A stretch of 64,000 nt of DNA from the NCBI GenBank assembly GCA_013399855.1, contig VXAY01001101.1, positions 372,001-436,000 of the forward strand. Direction: 5' to 3'. The stretch's first letter is position 1; the number at the start of each line of letters is the position of its first letter. Below, piece after piece: positions 1 to 13,385 of the stretch. The position numbers and the translations under genes are program-made. The DNA is from Oxyruncus cristatus (Eukaryota; Chordata; Aves; Passeriformes; Cotingidae). Under the pieces are notes generated by a model. The model did not search any database. It was not told the DNA's origin and saw only the letters and a list, made by a program, of their open reading frames with translations.

Positions 1-1342
1 TCTGCTCACAAAATCAGTCAAACATGCTAGACAGCACCAGCTGTCTCCTAGGGCTCTAAAACTCTTTCTCAGTGCTCAGTAGGAGATCAGCTGCAGACCA
101 AGAATAACAGTAAATAGATTATTTATGTGCTCCATTCCTTCAGAGCTGGCAGCTCCAGAATTCTGGGCGGTGTAAACTGTTTTGAATTTTCCACATCTTG
201 ATGTAAATTGCAACACGCTCTTATTAAACATTCTGGAAGTTCTAAAAAAATTTCAGTTATTGGATCATCTCCATGTTTTTCTTTCTATCTCTCTTTTCTT
301 CCCCTTCTTTTGCTCTCTTATGAATAGTTTATTTAGGCTGTTTTGCAAAAACCTAAATGGATAAATGTTTATTCTACCTACTATTTGCTTTGTGATTCTC
401 CCAGTTCCTGTTCTCAGTTAAAAATTTAATACTGTGAAGATGAAGCCCAGAGATGTCCCTAGAACAGTCCTTACAAAACTGTTGGATAAATTTGGCCGTG
501 CCCAAGTAACCTTGGCCAAAACCTCTACTGATGGCCATGAGATATGACACTCTTTGCAGACATATTGACTAGAGGAATGTGTGTACAAAAAATATTTTTA
601 CTTGTAATATCCACTCATGTCATAAAAATGTAACAAAAGAAAAGCCTCCACAGCTGTCTCAGATACTGATTTCACTTGTTCAATCTCCCTGCATAGAGCT
701 TCAAGCCTTCTTTAACTTTTTAAAATACCAACAAGACAGAGTTTCCAGCTGCTGCATCTTCAGACTGAACAGATTGCCCCCCACACCTGTAATTACATGC
801 CTTCCAACCCCATGGGTGCATGATTTGTTTGGGTACAGTGGCGAAGGATCGGATTATACTGCAGGAGAAGAGCTGAAGCAATTTCTGACATAATTCCAGC
901 ATGAGACATGAAAGATACTTCAGGAAGAATGTTTCCTGTCAACAGGTGGATTAATTTCTGCAGCAGTGTAAGGAATGCCTCTTTGGTTCTTGGCTTTTAA
1001 TTAGCATTCCAGTGATCTTGATGTGTTTATTATGCAGTTCAACTCAATCTCTCACAAATGATGTTTGTAGAACTGGCTGCTGCTTTTCTGTGCTACGCAA
1101 GAAGACAAAAAGATCTGTTACATACACACAGAGCTGCTTTTTGCCCTCTTTAAAGATCTTTTTGGGGTGTGGCAGGTGAAGAGCAGAGGTAATATGCAAA
1201 CTAGGGCTCTACCCAGTCAGGTGTTAAGTCATGGTTTTGTAGTTTTTAGAATGATGACAAGACTAATCTTTTAAGTATAAAATCATATTTCTGCCTCACT
1301 GGTCCATGCAGGTAAGCCTCAAAATATAATTTTTATGTTGGT

Positions 1343-1494
1343 GTTTTCTTTCTTGCTCACTCTTTTTTTCTTTTTTTCTTTTCTTTGTTCCCCTTCTACT
1401 TTTATTTTCTCTGTGGGTTGATCTATTTCCTTTCTCTCAGCTGAGTTACACTCTCTCTCCTGTGTTCTTTTTGTCTGTCTTTTATTAAGTGCCA
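1343..1494 (+). repeat. Pyrimidine-rich low-complexity tract
   Basis: The plus strand is dominated by C and T for about 150 bases, with runs such as TTTTTTTCTTTTTTTC and a CTCTCTCTCC block near 1451-1460. This is low-complexity DNA. It lies just downstream of a CAG|GTAAGC donor-like site at 1311, but it is too long and irregular to read as one acceptor tract. Confidence 0.7.
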
Positions 1495-3137
1495 GGTATT
1501 ATCTCCCTCTATATAGAGAGCAATTTGATATATTTTACTTCAAAAGCAAGTGCTATTTGACCAAACACCACCGTGTGACCAAAAAAAAAGCAGAGAAGTG
1601 ACTCTTTCTTCCTAACAAACACAGTGAATCCTGGCTATTGCCTGGCTTTCAAACCACAGTAATAAAGCCATAGCGTTTAATGGTTATGTCCACATTAGCA
1701 ATGCTGGGATTTTTCTAAACCTTTTTAGCTACCCTGGTAATATCTGTATAATACAATACAAGAACAACTATATACTGGCTTAGTTTATGCTGTGTGATTA
1801 AAGAGTAAAATATGGATTTAATATGTGACATCATTCTACATCTTTATTACTCTTTCTACATTGGAGTAGTGTTATTTATTCATTAGGACTTCAGTGAAAA
1901 GGACCAATGTGTCTTTCACTGCCTGTTGCAATAAAAAGATGAAATATTGTGTCAGTATTCTTGTATTCATGATATTTTTAATGACTTACATTGATAATAA
2001 CAGATAAAACTGAGCTTAGAGAAAGCAGTGGAAAATGCATCTGAATTCTACTTTATTGAGACAAATTGTAAGCATTTTAAAGGGTTCTCAATACTTTTTT
2101 GTTAATACTCTGTTGAAATGAATTCTGCATTTGTGTGGTTTGGAATATGTATGGTGTTAAGAACTAATACTGGTGCTGTAAGCCATATTTTAATAATGGT
2201 CACATTTAAATTATATTTACCTGTTTTACTGGTCTGAAGAACAATGGCCCTTTCCCTCACAGTGTGTCTATACTCATTTACTCTGCTCCCTCAGCTCCGT
2301 TTCTGGGCACCTTTTGTGTGTTTAAGGCCTGTGTATTCAGAACAGTAGTTGGGAAAGAAAACCCCTGGGGCTCTTTGCTTCTGTATAATACTTTCAGCTA
2401 CACATACACTCAAATATGGAGATGTCAGCCTATATTTCACTTACATAATTATAAAGATTGTGTATACTTTACATTGCATGTCATCTGAAAATCTTTTCAG
2501 CTGTGGGATAATCAATTCCAGCTTTGTTAACTATTAGGATTTAAGTAATGGGAACCTTCCACATTACCATTGCTCTCCCATTTACAGATGGCAAGAGAGA
2601 CAAAAGAATAATCACAAACACAGTGTGTCATCTGTAGCAAAAGGAAAATATTTCAGTTGTAGCACATAGACATTGATGTAGATTGTTGTTTATCAGGAAA
2701 TCACATGAAGTCCACCCTTCCACAAAGGATTGCCTACAGGGCAAAAGATTTTCAGTGAATTGCAGCTGCTGTTGAGCACTTTATTTACTGTGGCATATCA
2801 GTGGAGAAGTTCTGTGGATTTGTGACTAGCCAGTGTTGTTCTCAAAGTGAAAAGCATCAAACTTGCCCATACATTTAGAGAGGATAAATGGGTTCAGTTC
2901 CTAGGATGAGACAGGCAACAGACAAAAGCAACATAACAATGCTATAAACAACCTCAGCTGTTTCAAGCAGTTCTCTTTTATCCTTAAATGATGGAATTTT
3001 CTGATGAAAAGTGACAGAGAGAATACGGATAAAAGATTAATACTTGGTTGGTTTTGATGAGACATGTTTCCAATGTGTCTTATGAAAGAAAATCAAGCTA
3101 CAAATAAATAGGCACTGTAATAGTTAGGGGACTTTTT

Positions 3138-3153
3138 GTGTGTGTGTGTGTGT
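3138..3153 (+). repeat. (TG)n microsatellite
   Basis: About eight uninterrupted TG units. Similar short TG runs occur at about 30584-30596 and 55531-55544. Confidence 0.85.
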
Positions 3154-4328
3154 TGGGAGAATCTTACAAGGGGGGATCTTGGGCTATCCAGAGCTGCAAA
3201 AATTTTGTATGTGGAGGTAGACTTCCTCAGTAAAGAAATACATCACAAATCACACTCAGAAATAGCAATAAAAGACTTACAGAAAAATATCTAATCACTT
3301 TAATTTCAGATGTTGAGAGGGGATAGATGGACACAGGACCAAGAAGGAAATGGAGTCAAGGCATAGGGGATATTACACTGGATGAACTGAAGACTAAAGT
3401 AAACGTTCGCATCCTGCTTGAAAACCCACTGCAATCATAAATGTCTATCAAAGGACTCAAGTAAGCTTTAGTACTGTGGTTAGCTCCATTTTCTGAAAAG
3501 TTACCAAGTCGTGTATTAACATATTCTACAACAATAGAGCTTATGCTGTCCTGTAGTACAATCTTGATAGGGAGGTTGTTGCTGTACCTTAAAAAAATAA
3601 AAAACAGTTAGAAGACTGAAATTAAAATGGTCCTCAGCCATTTAAAATTTAAGTCCTGCAGTAGTAATTCAAGGAATTCTATTAAGCACATCAAGCTTTC
3701 TGATAGACAATATTAGTGGAAATACCTTTCTCGTCAAAACCACTTTTAGTTATTGCAGGAGAGAGAGAGAAAATAAAGCTTTGTAGAGATTTGGTATTGG
3801 AGCTGCCAATTTTATAATAGCTGTGATTCTTTAGGAATGGAAGACATAATGACTAAATAAAATAAAACTGGTTGAGATGTCTGAAATAGAAAAAAGTCTT
3901 TCTAGATTATTATGCCTTTAGACAATAATCGCGTCAGATGTTCTGCTAAAACAAGACATACAGGCATAAAGACAGACCTTATCATAATCATCATGTTCTG
4001 TAAAGGACTATTTTAATGGAAGAAAATTATAGCATGAGCGAGAACAACATCCACTTTAAAAAACCATCAGTGCCAAATTAATCAAGATGATTAAAGCTAG
4101 ACTAAAATCCAGGAAGAAGTTCTATTTTCTTAGTGCATAAAATGAGCTAACCTCAAGTCAAACATCTGTTATGATCTCTACTGCTACTTCTGTAATGTCT
4201 GCTCTTGGTCCAAGACCACCACCAGCAATACTACAAAGGAACAGAGAATAAAAGCAATAATTAAAGCCCTGTAACATAGTCTCCTGGTGTGTATGCCTGT
4301 CCATGGCTGGATAAAAAAAAAAAAAAAA

Positions 4329-4386
4329 NNNNNNNNNNNNNNNNNNNNNNNNNNNNNNNNNNNNNNNNNNNNNNNNNNNNNNNNNN
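4329..4386. other. Assembly gap (58 N) in a poly-A run
   Basis: Fifty-eight N characters are flanked on the left by a 16-base A run (4313-4328) and on the right by AAAG followed by more A. The missing sequence is probably a long A-rich tract. Open frames crossing the gap on either strand are meaningless. An AATAAA hexamer lies about 65 bases before the A run, so a decayed poly-A tail of a retroposed transcript is possible, but no parent transcript is recognisable. Confidence 0.97.
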
Positions 4387-7300
4387 AAAGAAAAAAGAGC
4401 CTCTGTGATACACATTATTTATTTATTTGGGGGTTTGTTGTGATTTTTTCATGCTGCCTGACAAGAAGTGAGCAAAGTGTATGTTGCAAATATATTGTTT
4501 CTTGCTTTAGAAATTAGAAGTGTTAGAAAATGTTGAAGATGCATTAACTATGAGTTCTGCTCTTTTGGAAAATCAGTATTTTCTTCCTTTGATCCAAGAG
4601 TGGATGTTTCATTGGTTCCAAACAGTGTGGTCCAGTTTAATTGGCAAGTGATGAGATGAAGTTTAAAGGATAGTATTTTTTGTCTATTCTGGTTAGGAGT
4701 AATAGTAATGATAATAGTTTGTTCTCTAGACAGAATAACTCCAAAAATAATATGGGCACTTAAGAACTTTTTGTTGATAGACACCTACCAGGAAGGTGAT
4801 AAATAGCACCTTACTTTGTGAATAATTTGTCTTCATTTCTCTTCTGTTCAATGACAGGATGAGGATGATAGAATTTTAACTTATTTACATATATGATGTT
4901 TTAAGCCTGTAGGAATGTAGTGCTGCACTTTTTCACTTCTTAGTTTGTTTTTTTTTCTGTTTATCAGAGCAAGAATAATTAATTTCATGTTGTGCTACTT
5001 TTTGCTTGACAGGTGTCTCATTTCAGGAAATAACTTTTGAACATATAACCTCTTTAATGATGTTAGCAAAGCCAGATTTTGTTGAAATAAATTTATGGTA
5101 CCTGTAAGATTAATGCTCGACAACACTGAGACCATAATGATAATGTTATAGATGAATGGTATAATTGTAAATTTATTCAATAAAGATCATTCAGACTGGA
5201 TTGTAGGGTATATGAACTATGAATAAGGGCATAAAAAAGGCTATATAAATTGGATTTTTTAAGATAGAACATATTTGAGTGTAGTGGTTTCAGTGGTATG
5301 AGGCCTCTATATCCATGATCCATCTTATCCTTTCCAAGAAAATGAGTGAACATAATGGTTGGAGTTTTTCTTTATGTTGATAACAGTATTTTTATCTCTG
5401 CTAGCAAGCATGCAGTATTGGCTATAAGAACTTTAATACCCATCATACGATTAAGAGATCTAATTCTAGATGTGCTGTAAGTTTTGCTTAACTTGACATA
5501 TCTGCCATTACCTCTGCTCAATACCTCAGTGGATGTTCCTTCTGGAAGTCCTCTATGTCAGCTTGTGGCTTTCAACTTGTACTAACAGAAGGCTTCCAAG
5601 TTCAGCCAAACTTGTTCTTTCATCACTTTCCAGCAAAAGCCACTTACTTTTTTCTTACATCTCTAAGCAGAGAATGACATTCTAGTAACTAAAATAAAAT
5701 TATAAAAGTTAATACAATCCTGATGGCCTAATGTGTTAGAATACATAAGTTATCATCATATGAAGTTATCATGGACAATGTTCTCCATGCTTGAGTAATT
5801 AAACTAGTTAAAAGCAAGTTCAACTTCAGATGTGCAATAATGTGTGTTAGAGGAAAAATGCACTGTGTAGCACACTTGGGCTAGCTAGCCTGAGATTTGC
5901 ATTTGCAATTCTTACAGAGTATATTGAATCTAGTAGTAAACAACATCTGCCAAGTTTATTAGGAAAATTGCAATTATGAGCACAGAAACCACAAGTTGAA
6001 ATTCCTTTATTATGTTTTAAAAACTTTAAAATTAGACTTAGTTGATTCCCATCCTTCTCTTTACATCCTACAGAATATATTTTCTTGGGTTTTTCCCTGC
6101 CAAATGGAATCTGAGTCCTCTTACAGTTCATGTTACTGTTGAGAGATGTGATTTATCTACAGATTTTCACCTTTTTAGCCATTGACAGATTTGCTATATT
6201 TTTTTTTACTACACTGTGAAGAAACTTGTGTACTCTTTTGCACACTATCATCAGTATGTGGATTCGCTTTGACCACAAAACAGCTCAAAAATACAATTCT
6301 TTCTGTCTGCTAAACAAAACCCCCAGTATTAAAAGAAACCTTTCATTTCATTACTGCATTTTCATGAACTACTTCAATCTCCTTATGTGTGCTTTATCAA
6401 ATCCCATTTCACAGATTGCTAAACAGAATGCCTTTCTGTGTCTATTCTTTCAGACTCATCACTTGTTCCTCTGAATATTTTCCATGATTACATTATTCTT
6501 TCATCATGTAGTCTCTGCTTCCAGTGCTTTATTGAAGTTATCCTTATGTGGTCCCTGTTTCTTCCTATATCTACATGGAAGTGGTGCTCTGTGCATCATC
6601 TTCACATTTTATTTGAATGGTCTTTACGTGATCTTCATTCTTCTTCCCCTTCACGCAGCAGTTCTCTCATCTTTATTATCTAAGCATGTACCTGTTCCTA
6701 CCCTCCCATATAATCCTCTAATAGCACAGTTTCATCCTGGCTGGGGTGTGAACACCTCGGGTCAGTGACCTACCAAAGCTGTATCAAGCGCATTTTAAAG
6801 CACAACGGTAGCTCTGAGGAAGCAACAGTCACATCCTGTATGATACCAAGTGGTTCAGGGCACATCAGTGTTATGATGTTTCTTGGCGTTACAGCAACTG
6901 TCACTATATGGAAAGAATAATTCCATAAGTTTCACCAAACAGACCTATAAACCATAACTGTGGTAGTAACTGAGGAAACATAAAACCTTAGCAGCTTTGG
7001 AATGGAGCCAATCATAAATACATACAAATGGTCTATTCCTCCTCAGGGGAAAAAAAAAAAAGTTATTTCATAGTGCTATCAGTCACATTAATATACCCAA
7101 AAAGTATAAAAATATGACAAGCTGAGCATTTTTGATTCTCTCCTTAGAAACTATATCTGTAGTATCCAAGATTCTGTTGTAGGCATACAGTTCAGTAACA
7201 TGTCACAAAAATTCTTACCTTCAAATCTGAAAGCTGAACTGAAAATATTTCTCTACTGAAATATTAGACCAAATTTATTCTTAATGTTTCTCTTTTATGG

Positions 7301-7827
7301 TGAGAATATGAATACGGGAAGAACATGGGTCTTTTTAAAAAGTCATTGACATTATGTATTCACTTGTGATGATATAAGAATTTTGTCCAAGTGGAGTCAC
7401 ATTGATTTTTTGAAGGATAGATCTAAATTCTTTCTATGACTGCCTGCAGTGAAAGCAGAGTTCATGGTGGTTTATTGATTAAAGGTTTGTTTCTGTTTTC
7501 TATTCAAGGTGTAGATTAGGAGAGAGTGGAAGCACAGCAAGGTGTGAACGAGGTGGAGTGCCTGAGGTTACTTTTGTAATTTATGTAGACTGCATCAAGG
7601 GAGCCTCTCAAAACCTTTTTTTCCTTATATTTATAAGATTTCTATTCTCCACATAGTAAGATCTATTTTGGTTTTCAGCTGTATCAGGAGGGTTGTGCCA
7701 TAATATATGGAGATGCTCCATTGACATCAGAGGCACGACTGGAATTATTGGAGGTGTCTGTGAAATGCTCTTGAGAAAATGAGCCTCTGCAGACGGTAGA
7801 GATGTATATCAAAGGAACAAGGTATGT
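4387..7827. other. Unique AT-rich non-coding stretch
   Basis: I see no gene, RNA gene or classifiable mobile element. The short open frames here have no recognisable domains. A minus-strand donor-like site (CTTACC, about 7214) has no matching acceptor that I can identify. Confidence 0.65.
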
Positions 7828-7935
7828 AACTTGGAGGTATTTAAAACTTGGCAGGACAAAGCCATGACAAACCTGATCTGAACAGAGGTAGGCCTAAACA
7901 ACATTTTGTGTTCATTCAAATTGTCCTATGATTCA
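7828..7935 (+). mobile_element. Decayed CR1 LINE, 3'-end fragment
   Basis: The segment begins with ACTTGGAGGTATTTAAAAC, then GGCAGGACAAAGCC and AACCTGATCT, and ends in CCTATGATTC. This is the order of the last 100 or so bases of avian CR1 elements on the sense strand: the conserved GGAGGTATTCAAAA block, the GGACAAGGCC block, the CCTGATCT block and the terminal TATGATTC repeat unit. The usual GAGCAGG/AGGTTGGACTAGATGACC block is mostly eroded, so the copy is old. It is non-coding and 5'-truncated, as most CR1 copies are. The assignment is by eye from family knowledge. Confidence 0.75.
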
Positions 7936-9427
7936 ACTACATTTATTTTAGAAACAAACATCCCTTCTGTCGTCATACAAATTCAGTTCAGGAGTTTCCA
8001 GCTAGACATGTCTATCAGATGGTAATTCATATGTACATTTTCCCTTCAGGAAAATGCTTCTATTTTTAAAAAATATTTCCTCCCTACCACCTCCCCTTCA
8101 CAAAAAAAAAAAAAAAATCAGTCAAATACATACTCTGTATGAAATCATACAACTGCTCCATTGCAGAAAGTCTGTAATGTGTACAGAAAGGTTTTGAAAA
8201 GGAAGGTGCAGAATGTTGCTTGAACTATCAGTTCACACAGATGTGTTAATGGAGTAGTTAGTTGGAAGCAGAAGCTGGTACCTGGTGACGAGAAACAGAG
8301 GCCAGAGATTAGTGAAAAACAAGAAAACAGCAGAGAGATGTTCACGGTCACATCAGGAAAAACAAATGCTGTTCATTGCTGGGGACAAGCAGAAAAGAAT
8401 CTGTCAGCAGTTGGTACAAACTATTCAGCTTCTCACTGGCTTTGCTTTTAGGTGTGTAATGGTTGAGAGGCTGTAGAGTGCTCCACGTAGGGGTCCCAAA
8501 ACAGTTCGTTGAGACTTCTGTTTAGTAATGATAATTTAGTAGCGTCTAGAGACAGAGTTGATGTGATATAAAGGCTTGGTTATATTTTACTTTGTCATGC
8601 TCTAGCACAGCTTACATTACATTGCTTCAGAGACTGTCTTCCAATTTCGTTCAGTCAGAAGGAATTTTAAGCATATGTATATTCTTCAGTTCAACTGTAT
8701 GAAACTGACTGTGGAAAACTGAAAAATAGTGATGCTTCAGCAAATGAAGCTATCCTAAATCAGTGTTCTGTACGTGTTCTCACCAGCAAGAAACAGAACA
8801 CAGTTTGCTGTGGTAGGTGTTCCCTGGGTAATGTGTAATTTTTGTGTACTATGCAATGAATCTACAGTGTCATCATTTTGCTTTGTTAGGTTCATAACAG
8901 CAGCACTAGAAAAGAGCTCAATCTATATCTACACGTTCATTTTATAGTCATGTCATCTTGATACAGCTCTTTAGTCAAAAGATGTGGGGTAGACGACACA
9001 GGGAGAAAAACATGATAATAACTAAGAGCAGTTGGAAATTTGTTGAAGATTTTATTGGTTCAAGTTCTCGGGCTTCTTTTTTTTTTTTAATAATGAAAGT
9101 TCAGGAATGCTGGTGTGGTAAGCAGATTCCTGTGGTGAGAAAAGGTTAAACACATTGCTGTTCATAAAAAATTACAGAATATGAATACTGACCACTGCCC
9201 CCCTCCTTTGGTGACTGCAGATAGCCAACTGCCCTGCTTGATATAGTATTTGACTGAATATCTGCCTTTGTGAGTTGGTTTTCTCTGAAATGACATCAGG
9301 GGAAGTAGTTCTCACTTTCCTGAGATCGTGTGCTCCATTTGTGAGTTATGACTATGCCAAGGCTGTTCTCCTGCTCATTTGGTGTGTTCGTAGCTGAAGG
9401 AACAGAGGGGGCAGGACGCGTGCCCTG

Positions 9428-9512
9428 TGCAGAGGCTGCTGGGCTCTGTTCTGCTCCAGCTCACAGGCTGCACTGGGCTGTGCCCCAGTGGCCAGAACAG
9501 AGCCCTTCTGCA
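9428..9512. repeat. GC-rich nested inverted repeat / hairpin
   Basis: Perfect 13-bp arms GGGCTCTGTTCTG (9441-9453) and CAGAACAGAGCCC (9493-9505) enclose a second perfect stem, CACTGGG (9471-9477) with CCCAGTG (9484-9490) and a 6-base loop. Outside the 13-bp stem, TGCAGA (9428-9433) pairs with TCTGCA (9507-9512) across an asymmetric internal loop. The structure sits in the most GC-rich part of this neighbourhood. It could be a structured RNA or a decayed palindromic repeat. The large left bulge (9454-9470) argues against a classical microRNA precursor. Confidence 0.6.
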
Positions 9513-12500
9513 AGTCCTGTATCATGTGAAGTGTTCTCTTTGCTGCAGGGTTTTTCAGGTCTGTGTGCCCTCAGGATGCGATTACAGTGATGCAATTTGT
9601 AAAGAAAATGTATCACTGCGGCATTCAGCCCCTGTGGGCAGTGCAGGGGATTTCCCTTAGTTCATTAGTATCTGCGGTGAGAAAATATTAGATTGGTGGT
9701 TTTTATCTGCAGGTTTCATCAGGTTCTGGAGGGAACCCAAGATATTGGTCATGGCATATAATCTGGTATGTTTTGGAGCCAGCACAGCACATGAATTTCC
9801 CTTCTGACTGCTGCATATTAGCCACAGCTGAGGTTTGCGAAAGGCAATTTGCTGGAACTTCTAAAGGATAAATGAAAAAAAGGGAGCCAGTTTCTGTGTG
9901 GTATTTCTGCAGGAGAATTGAGGTTTGGAACTTCTCTTTCAGTCCTGGGCCATGATGAGTCATTATAAAGAATACCAAGCAACAGGAATGGGATTTGTCA
10001 ATTCCTTGGCCATCTTTGAAAAGGCATCACTCTCTACAGTTTGCTAAGATAGTTGACTGCAACAAGTGCTGTGATGTATAATTTACCTTGGGCTGTGATT
10101 TTAACTTATAGACAGGATCACATGAAACTTGCTCTGTGGGTTTCCCCCCCTAATTTTTAGTGTCCTTTTCCCCCTCAAAACATTTGTCACTGGCATTAAC
10201 AGTGCAGTACTTTCAGTTATCTGCTATTTTTCTGTTAATCTAGCAATATTTCCACCTTTTTTTTGTTCAGCTGCATCTATGTTAGTGTCCTTTTTTTATT
10301 TTTTTTTTTAACTATCTATTAAAATATTAAAATAATTATCTTTTTCTCATCGGAGGATGTAGCAAGTTGAACATCTGGAACATATTTTTCTTTTTATGTA
10401 TTCATTTTGAAGGCTTTTTCTTGAATATTTTTTTAGGTATGCAGTCTTATAAGTCATTAGTGTTTTAGGACTCATAATATTAATTTATAGGTGGATTTGG
10501 AGGTAAATCTGTCAGTAAATAGGGCTCTGGAGTCTAGAGTTCATTCTTCATCTGTGCACACATTACACTATGTCATGAAAGTCTGGAATGTTGCTCTTAA
10601 GGACAGTGGTGACATTCATTGGTAGCTGGTATTGAAGTAGACAAATTAGTTGAATAACTAGGTACATAATGATCCTGTTTCTAACATTACTTGGCACAGT
10701 ATCATCATTAAAGAGCTCTCTCTGTACCGAAGAAATTAACCAGAGGTCAATTTTTCCTAGCTGGTATTTGTATTTGAATTTCTTTTACCAGTTCCTTTTA
10801 TTTGAAATATATGTTCCTATGGTTAAATGTGCTATAATGACATTACCAGAGAGCTAATGTTTCCAGAAAACTAGCAGTTAGTCTACAAATAATTCTTTCT
10901 ATTTAAAATATAAATCTAAGAAAGAAAAAATAGAATGTATATGCTGAAATATTTTCTAAATTTCATGTTAATATACTCCTATTGTTTTTGAAATTATATA
11001 GTATTCTTTAAAGCCTCAGATGTGTCATTTTAATTATCTGAATGGAAAGATATATGCTTTTCTAGTGGATTAATGGATATCAAGTGTGTTTTTCATGTTT
11101 TTTCTTTTCATATATCAGGGAACTGTGGGTTATTTGTAATGATTTGTTTTTCAGAAAGACTGAACATGGTTATTTCTTTCTAATGTTCAGTGGATATTAT
11201 GGTATACTTATATAAAATTGGAAGCACTAAGGATAAAGCATTGGCCAGAGGAAAATAAGGTACTAAATTAAACGAGGACTTGGTAATGAACTGGAAAATT
11301 AAGAATTTGGACTATAAATCATTCCTTTTACTATGACCCTGAATGTATACAGTTTTTGGAAATCACAAAGACCAAAGCAAGAGCCAAAAAAAAATTAGAA
11401 ATATCTCTGTGTCACACCTAATCAAAACTGCATTCTTTTTTAATGTTATCATATTTCATTGAACACCTCCACAGAGATATTAGAAATATGTCATGTTTTT
11501 AACATTAAGGTTAGATCATATTTGGTAGATTCAAGATTGACCTTATGTTCTGTATTTAATCATGTCTATAAGTAGTTATTTCCTTCACCAGTACATTCAT
11601 TAACAATTTAAAGAGTTACAGCTGCCTTGAGAGGAAGGGACGTGCAGTTTTTTGTAGTTTTCTTTGGGGCTTATTTTCTCCTTCGGAGACTTATTTTGAA
11701 TTTCCTTGAGCTCCAAATCCTACTGCTGTTTTTGAGGGCTCCAGAGAAGGTATAAAGATAGAATCAGGTCTTTTGTGAAACCTTATGTATTTCCTAATGC
11801 TGAGAGCTGGAATTGGGGTTATAATTACATAGCTGTCTTTACTGCAATGGAGTACTGAACGTGTACCAAACTACCAGTGCTGTGCACAGTAAGTACTGTT
11901 CCGTAGTTTAAAGCTGCAGCATTTAGAATTAATTCATTACTCTCAATTTTTCTTCCCTAATGACATAACCTTTCAGAATTAGCCTCTTTACATTGCTTTT
12001 ATACTCTAAAAGAAATTCTGCTATCAGAGAACTGAGTTTTCAGTATGGTCAATAAAACTAAGACTAAACTACTCATGGATCACATAATTTGCTCCTCTTT
12101 TCTCCACTGCTTTATCACTCTTTAGAAGTCTCTTGAGTAGACTAAAACACCCAACCAGGAAAAGCAAATGTAATCATCTCATGTATAAGCTGGTGTAGGG
12201 TAGGAACTGTCTGTCCATGATGGAATTTCACAATATTACTGAGATCTAAAATGGGGAACCTTTGTTTTGGGAAGCAAAAGTGTTATTTAGAAAATTAAGG
12301 ATCCTGGTGTTAAGATACGTATGTAAAAAGTGAGAGTCCTGGATTAAAATTAATTTTTGTTGACTGAAGTAGGAACTGGAATGTGAATCTTTCTCTATGT
12401 CACATTTCAGTGCCAAGTGACCAGGCTACTACTCTCATGTATGGCCACTTGACACTCTGGGGAAATGCTCCTATTCTGTCAAAATATTGCAATATTTATT

Positions 12501-13353
12501 GTCACTGCTGGAGTGTCATCTTCCCCAAGTGCAAGTAGAAGGCTTTGCTTTGCAAATAAAGGATTTTAACCTTATATATTTCTTATAGCCAAAGCAAAAA
12601 TATAGATATTTAATCCTTTTGATTTACAGTTTTGCATAATTCAGGGTAAAATGAAAAGTATTCCCTAAAGGCAGTAGGTGAGATAATAACTTTAGGGAAA
12701 GCTTTTTCATTGTTTTATGACAATCTTTGCCTTAAATTCAAAAGCCAGAACCTGACATCAATCACTGTGGCATATCAGGAAGCCAGGACACAATATTTAT
12801 GAAGAGCAATTATAAAGAGACGTCTTGCAGTTGGGCACGCTGTGCGTAGGCTGTTAGATTTTGTTCCACAGTGACAAAAATTGGGCTCAGTTTCTCTTCT
12901 CCACAGTCCCGTCCCTTTTCTTGGCCTAGAACTGTGCAATCAGCTTTGCACATTGCTCTTTCCACACCTTGTGTGGTGATCTGATGCAGGTACAAGCAGG
13001 GTAGCAAATGTACGGCATGTGCTGTGTGTGCTACAGCAGAAGCTATTTGGATGCTATGGTATAGCTCCACAGACTGGTGCAGTCCTATAGGACCTTTCAG
13101 CTTAAGGGATGTGACAGCATTTGATAAATACTGTCTAGCTGAACCTCAAGAGCTACTTTGAAATAAGTGATGTTTTCTCTGTTTTCTCCCAGATGACAAG
13201 TTTGGCTGTGGTTTCACATCTAGTGGCACCAAACTGATCAAGCTGAAAGACTTTTTCCTTTTCTTGTGGGTTTTTTTGTTTGTTTGGGTTTTTTTTGTCT
13301 GGGTGCATTTCCCCTGCCCTGTGAAATCAGTTCTGTATTTTAACTCAGTCCCA

Positions 13354-13385
13354 TAAGGGCTCTGGCAACTGTGTCAGAGCCCTTA
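13354..13385. repeat. Perfect 11-bp inverted repeat
   Basis: TAAGGGCTCTG (13354-13364) and CAGAGCCCTTA (13375-13385) are exact reverse complements separated by 10 bases. The stem is GC-containing and would be stable as RNA or as a cruciform. It lacks a downstream T run and lies in no recognised element. Confidence 0.8.

Larger units (their letters stand above)
1..4328. other. Unique AT-rich non-coding stretch
   Basis: No gene or recognisable repeat body is visible. The notable contents are a pyrimidine-rich tract (1343-1494), a short TG run (3138-3153), a small inverted pair TTTGGCC/GGCCAAA at 491-520, and a CAG|GTAAGC donor-like site at 1311 with no convincing exon in front of it. The stretch ends in the poly-A run beside the first assembly gap. 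Open frames here are at most about 100 codons and have no family resemblance I can see. Confidence 0.7.

Noticed and set aside
4158..4517. Open frames on both strands across the first gap
   Set aside because: They exist only because the N run is read as open; the sequence is unknown.
12810..13070. 86-codon minus-strand frame in slightly CpG-richer sequence
   Set aside because: No recognised family, and no start context or splice sites. It could be an old unclassified repeat, but I cannot name one.
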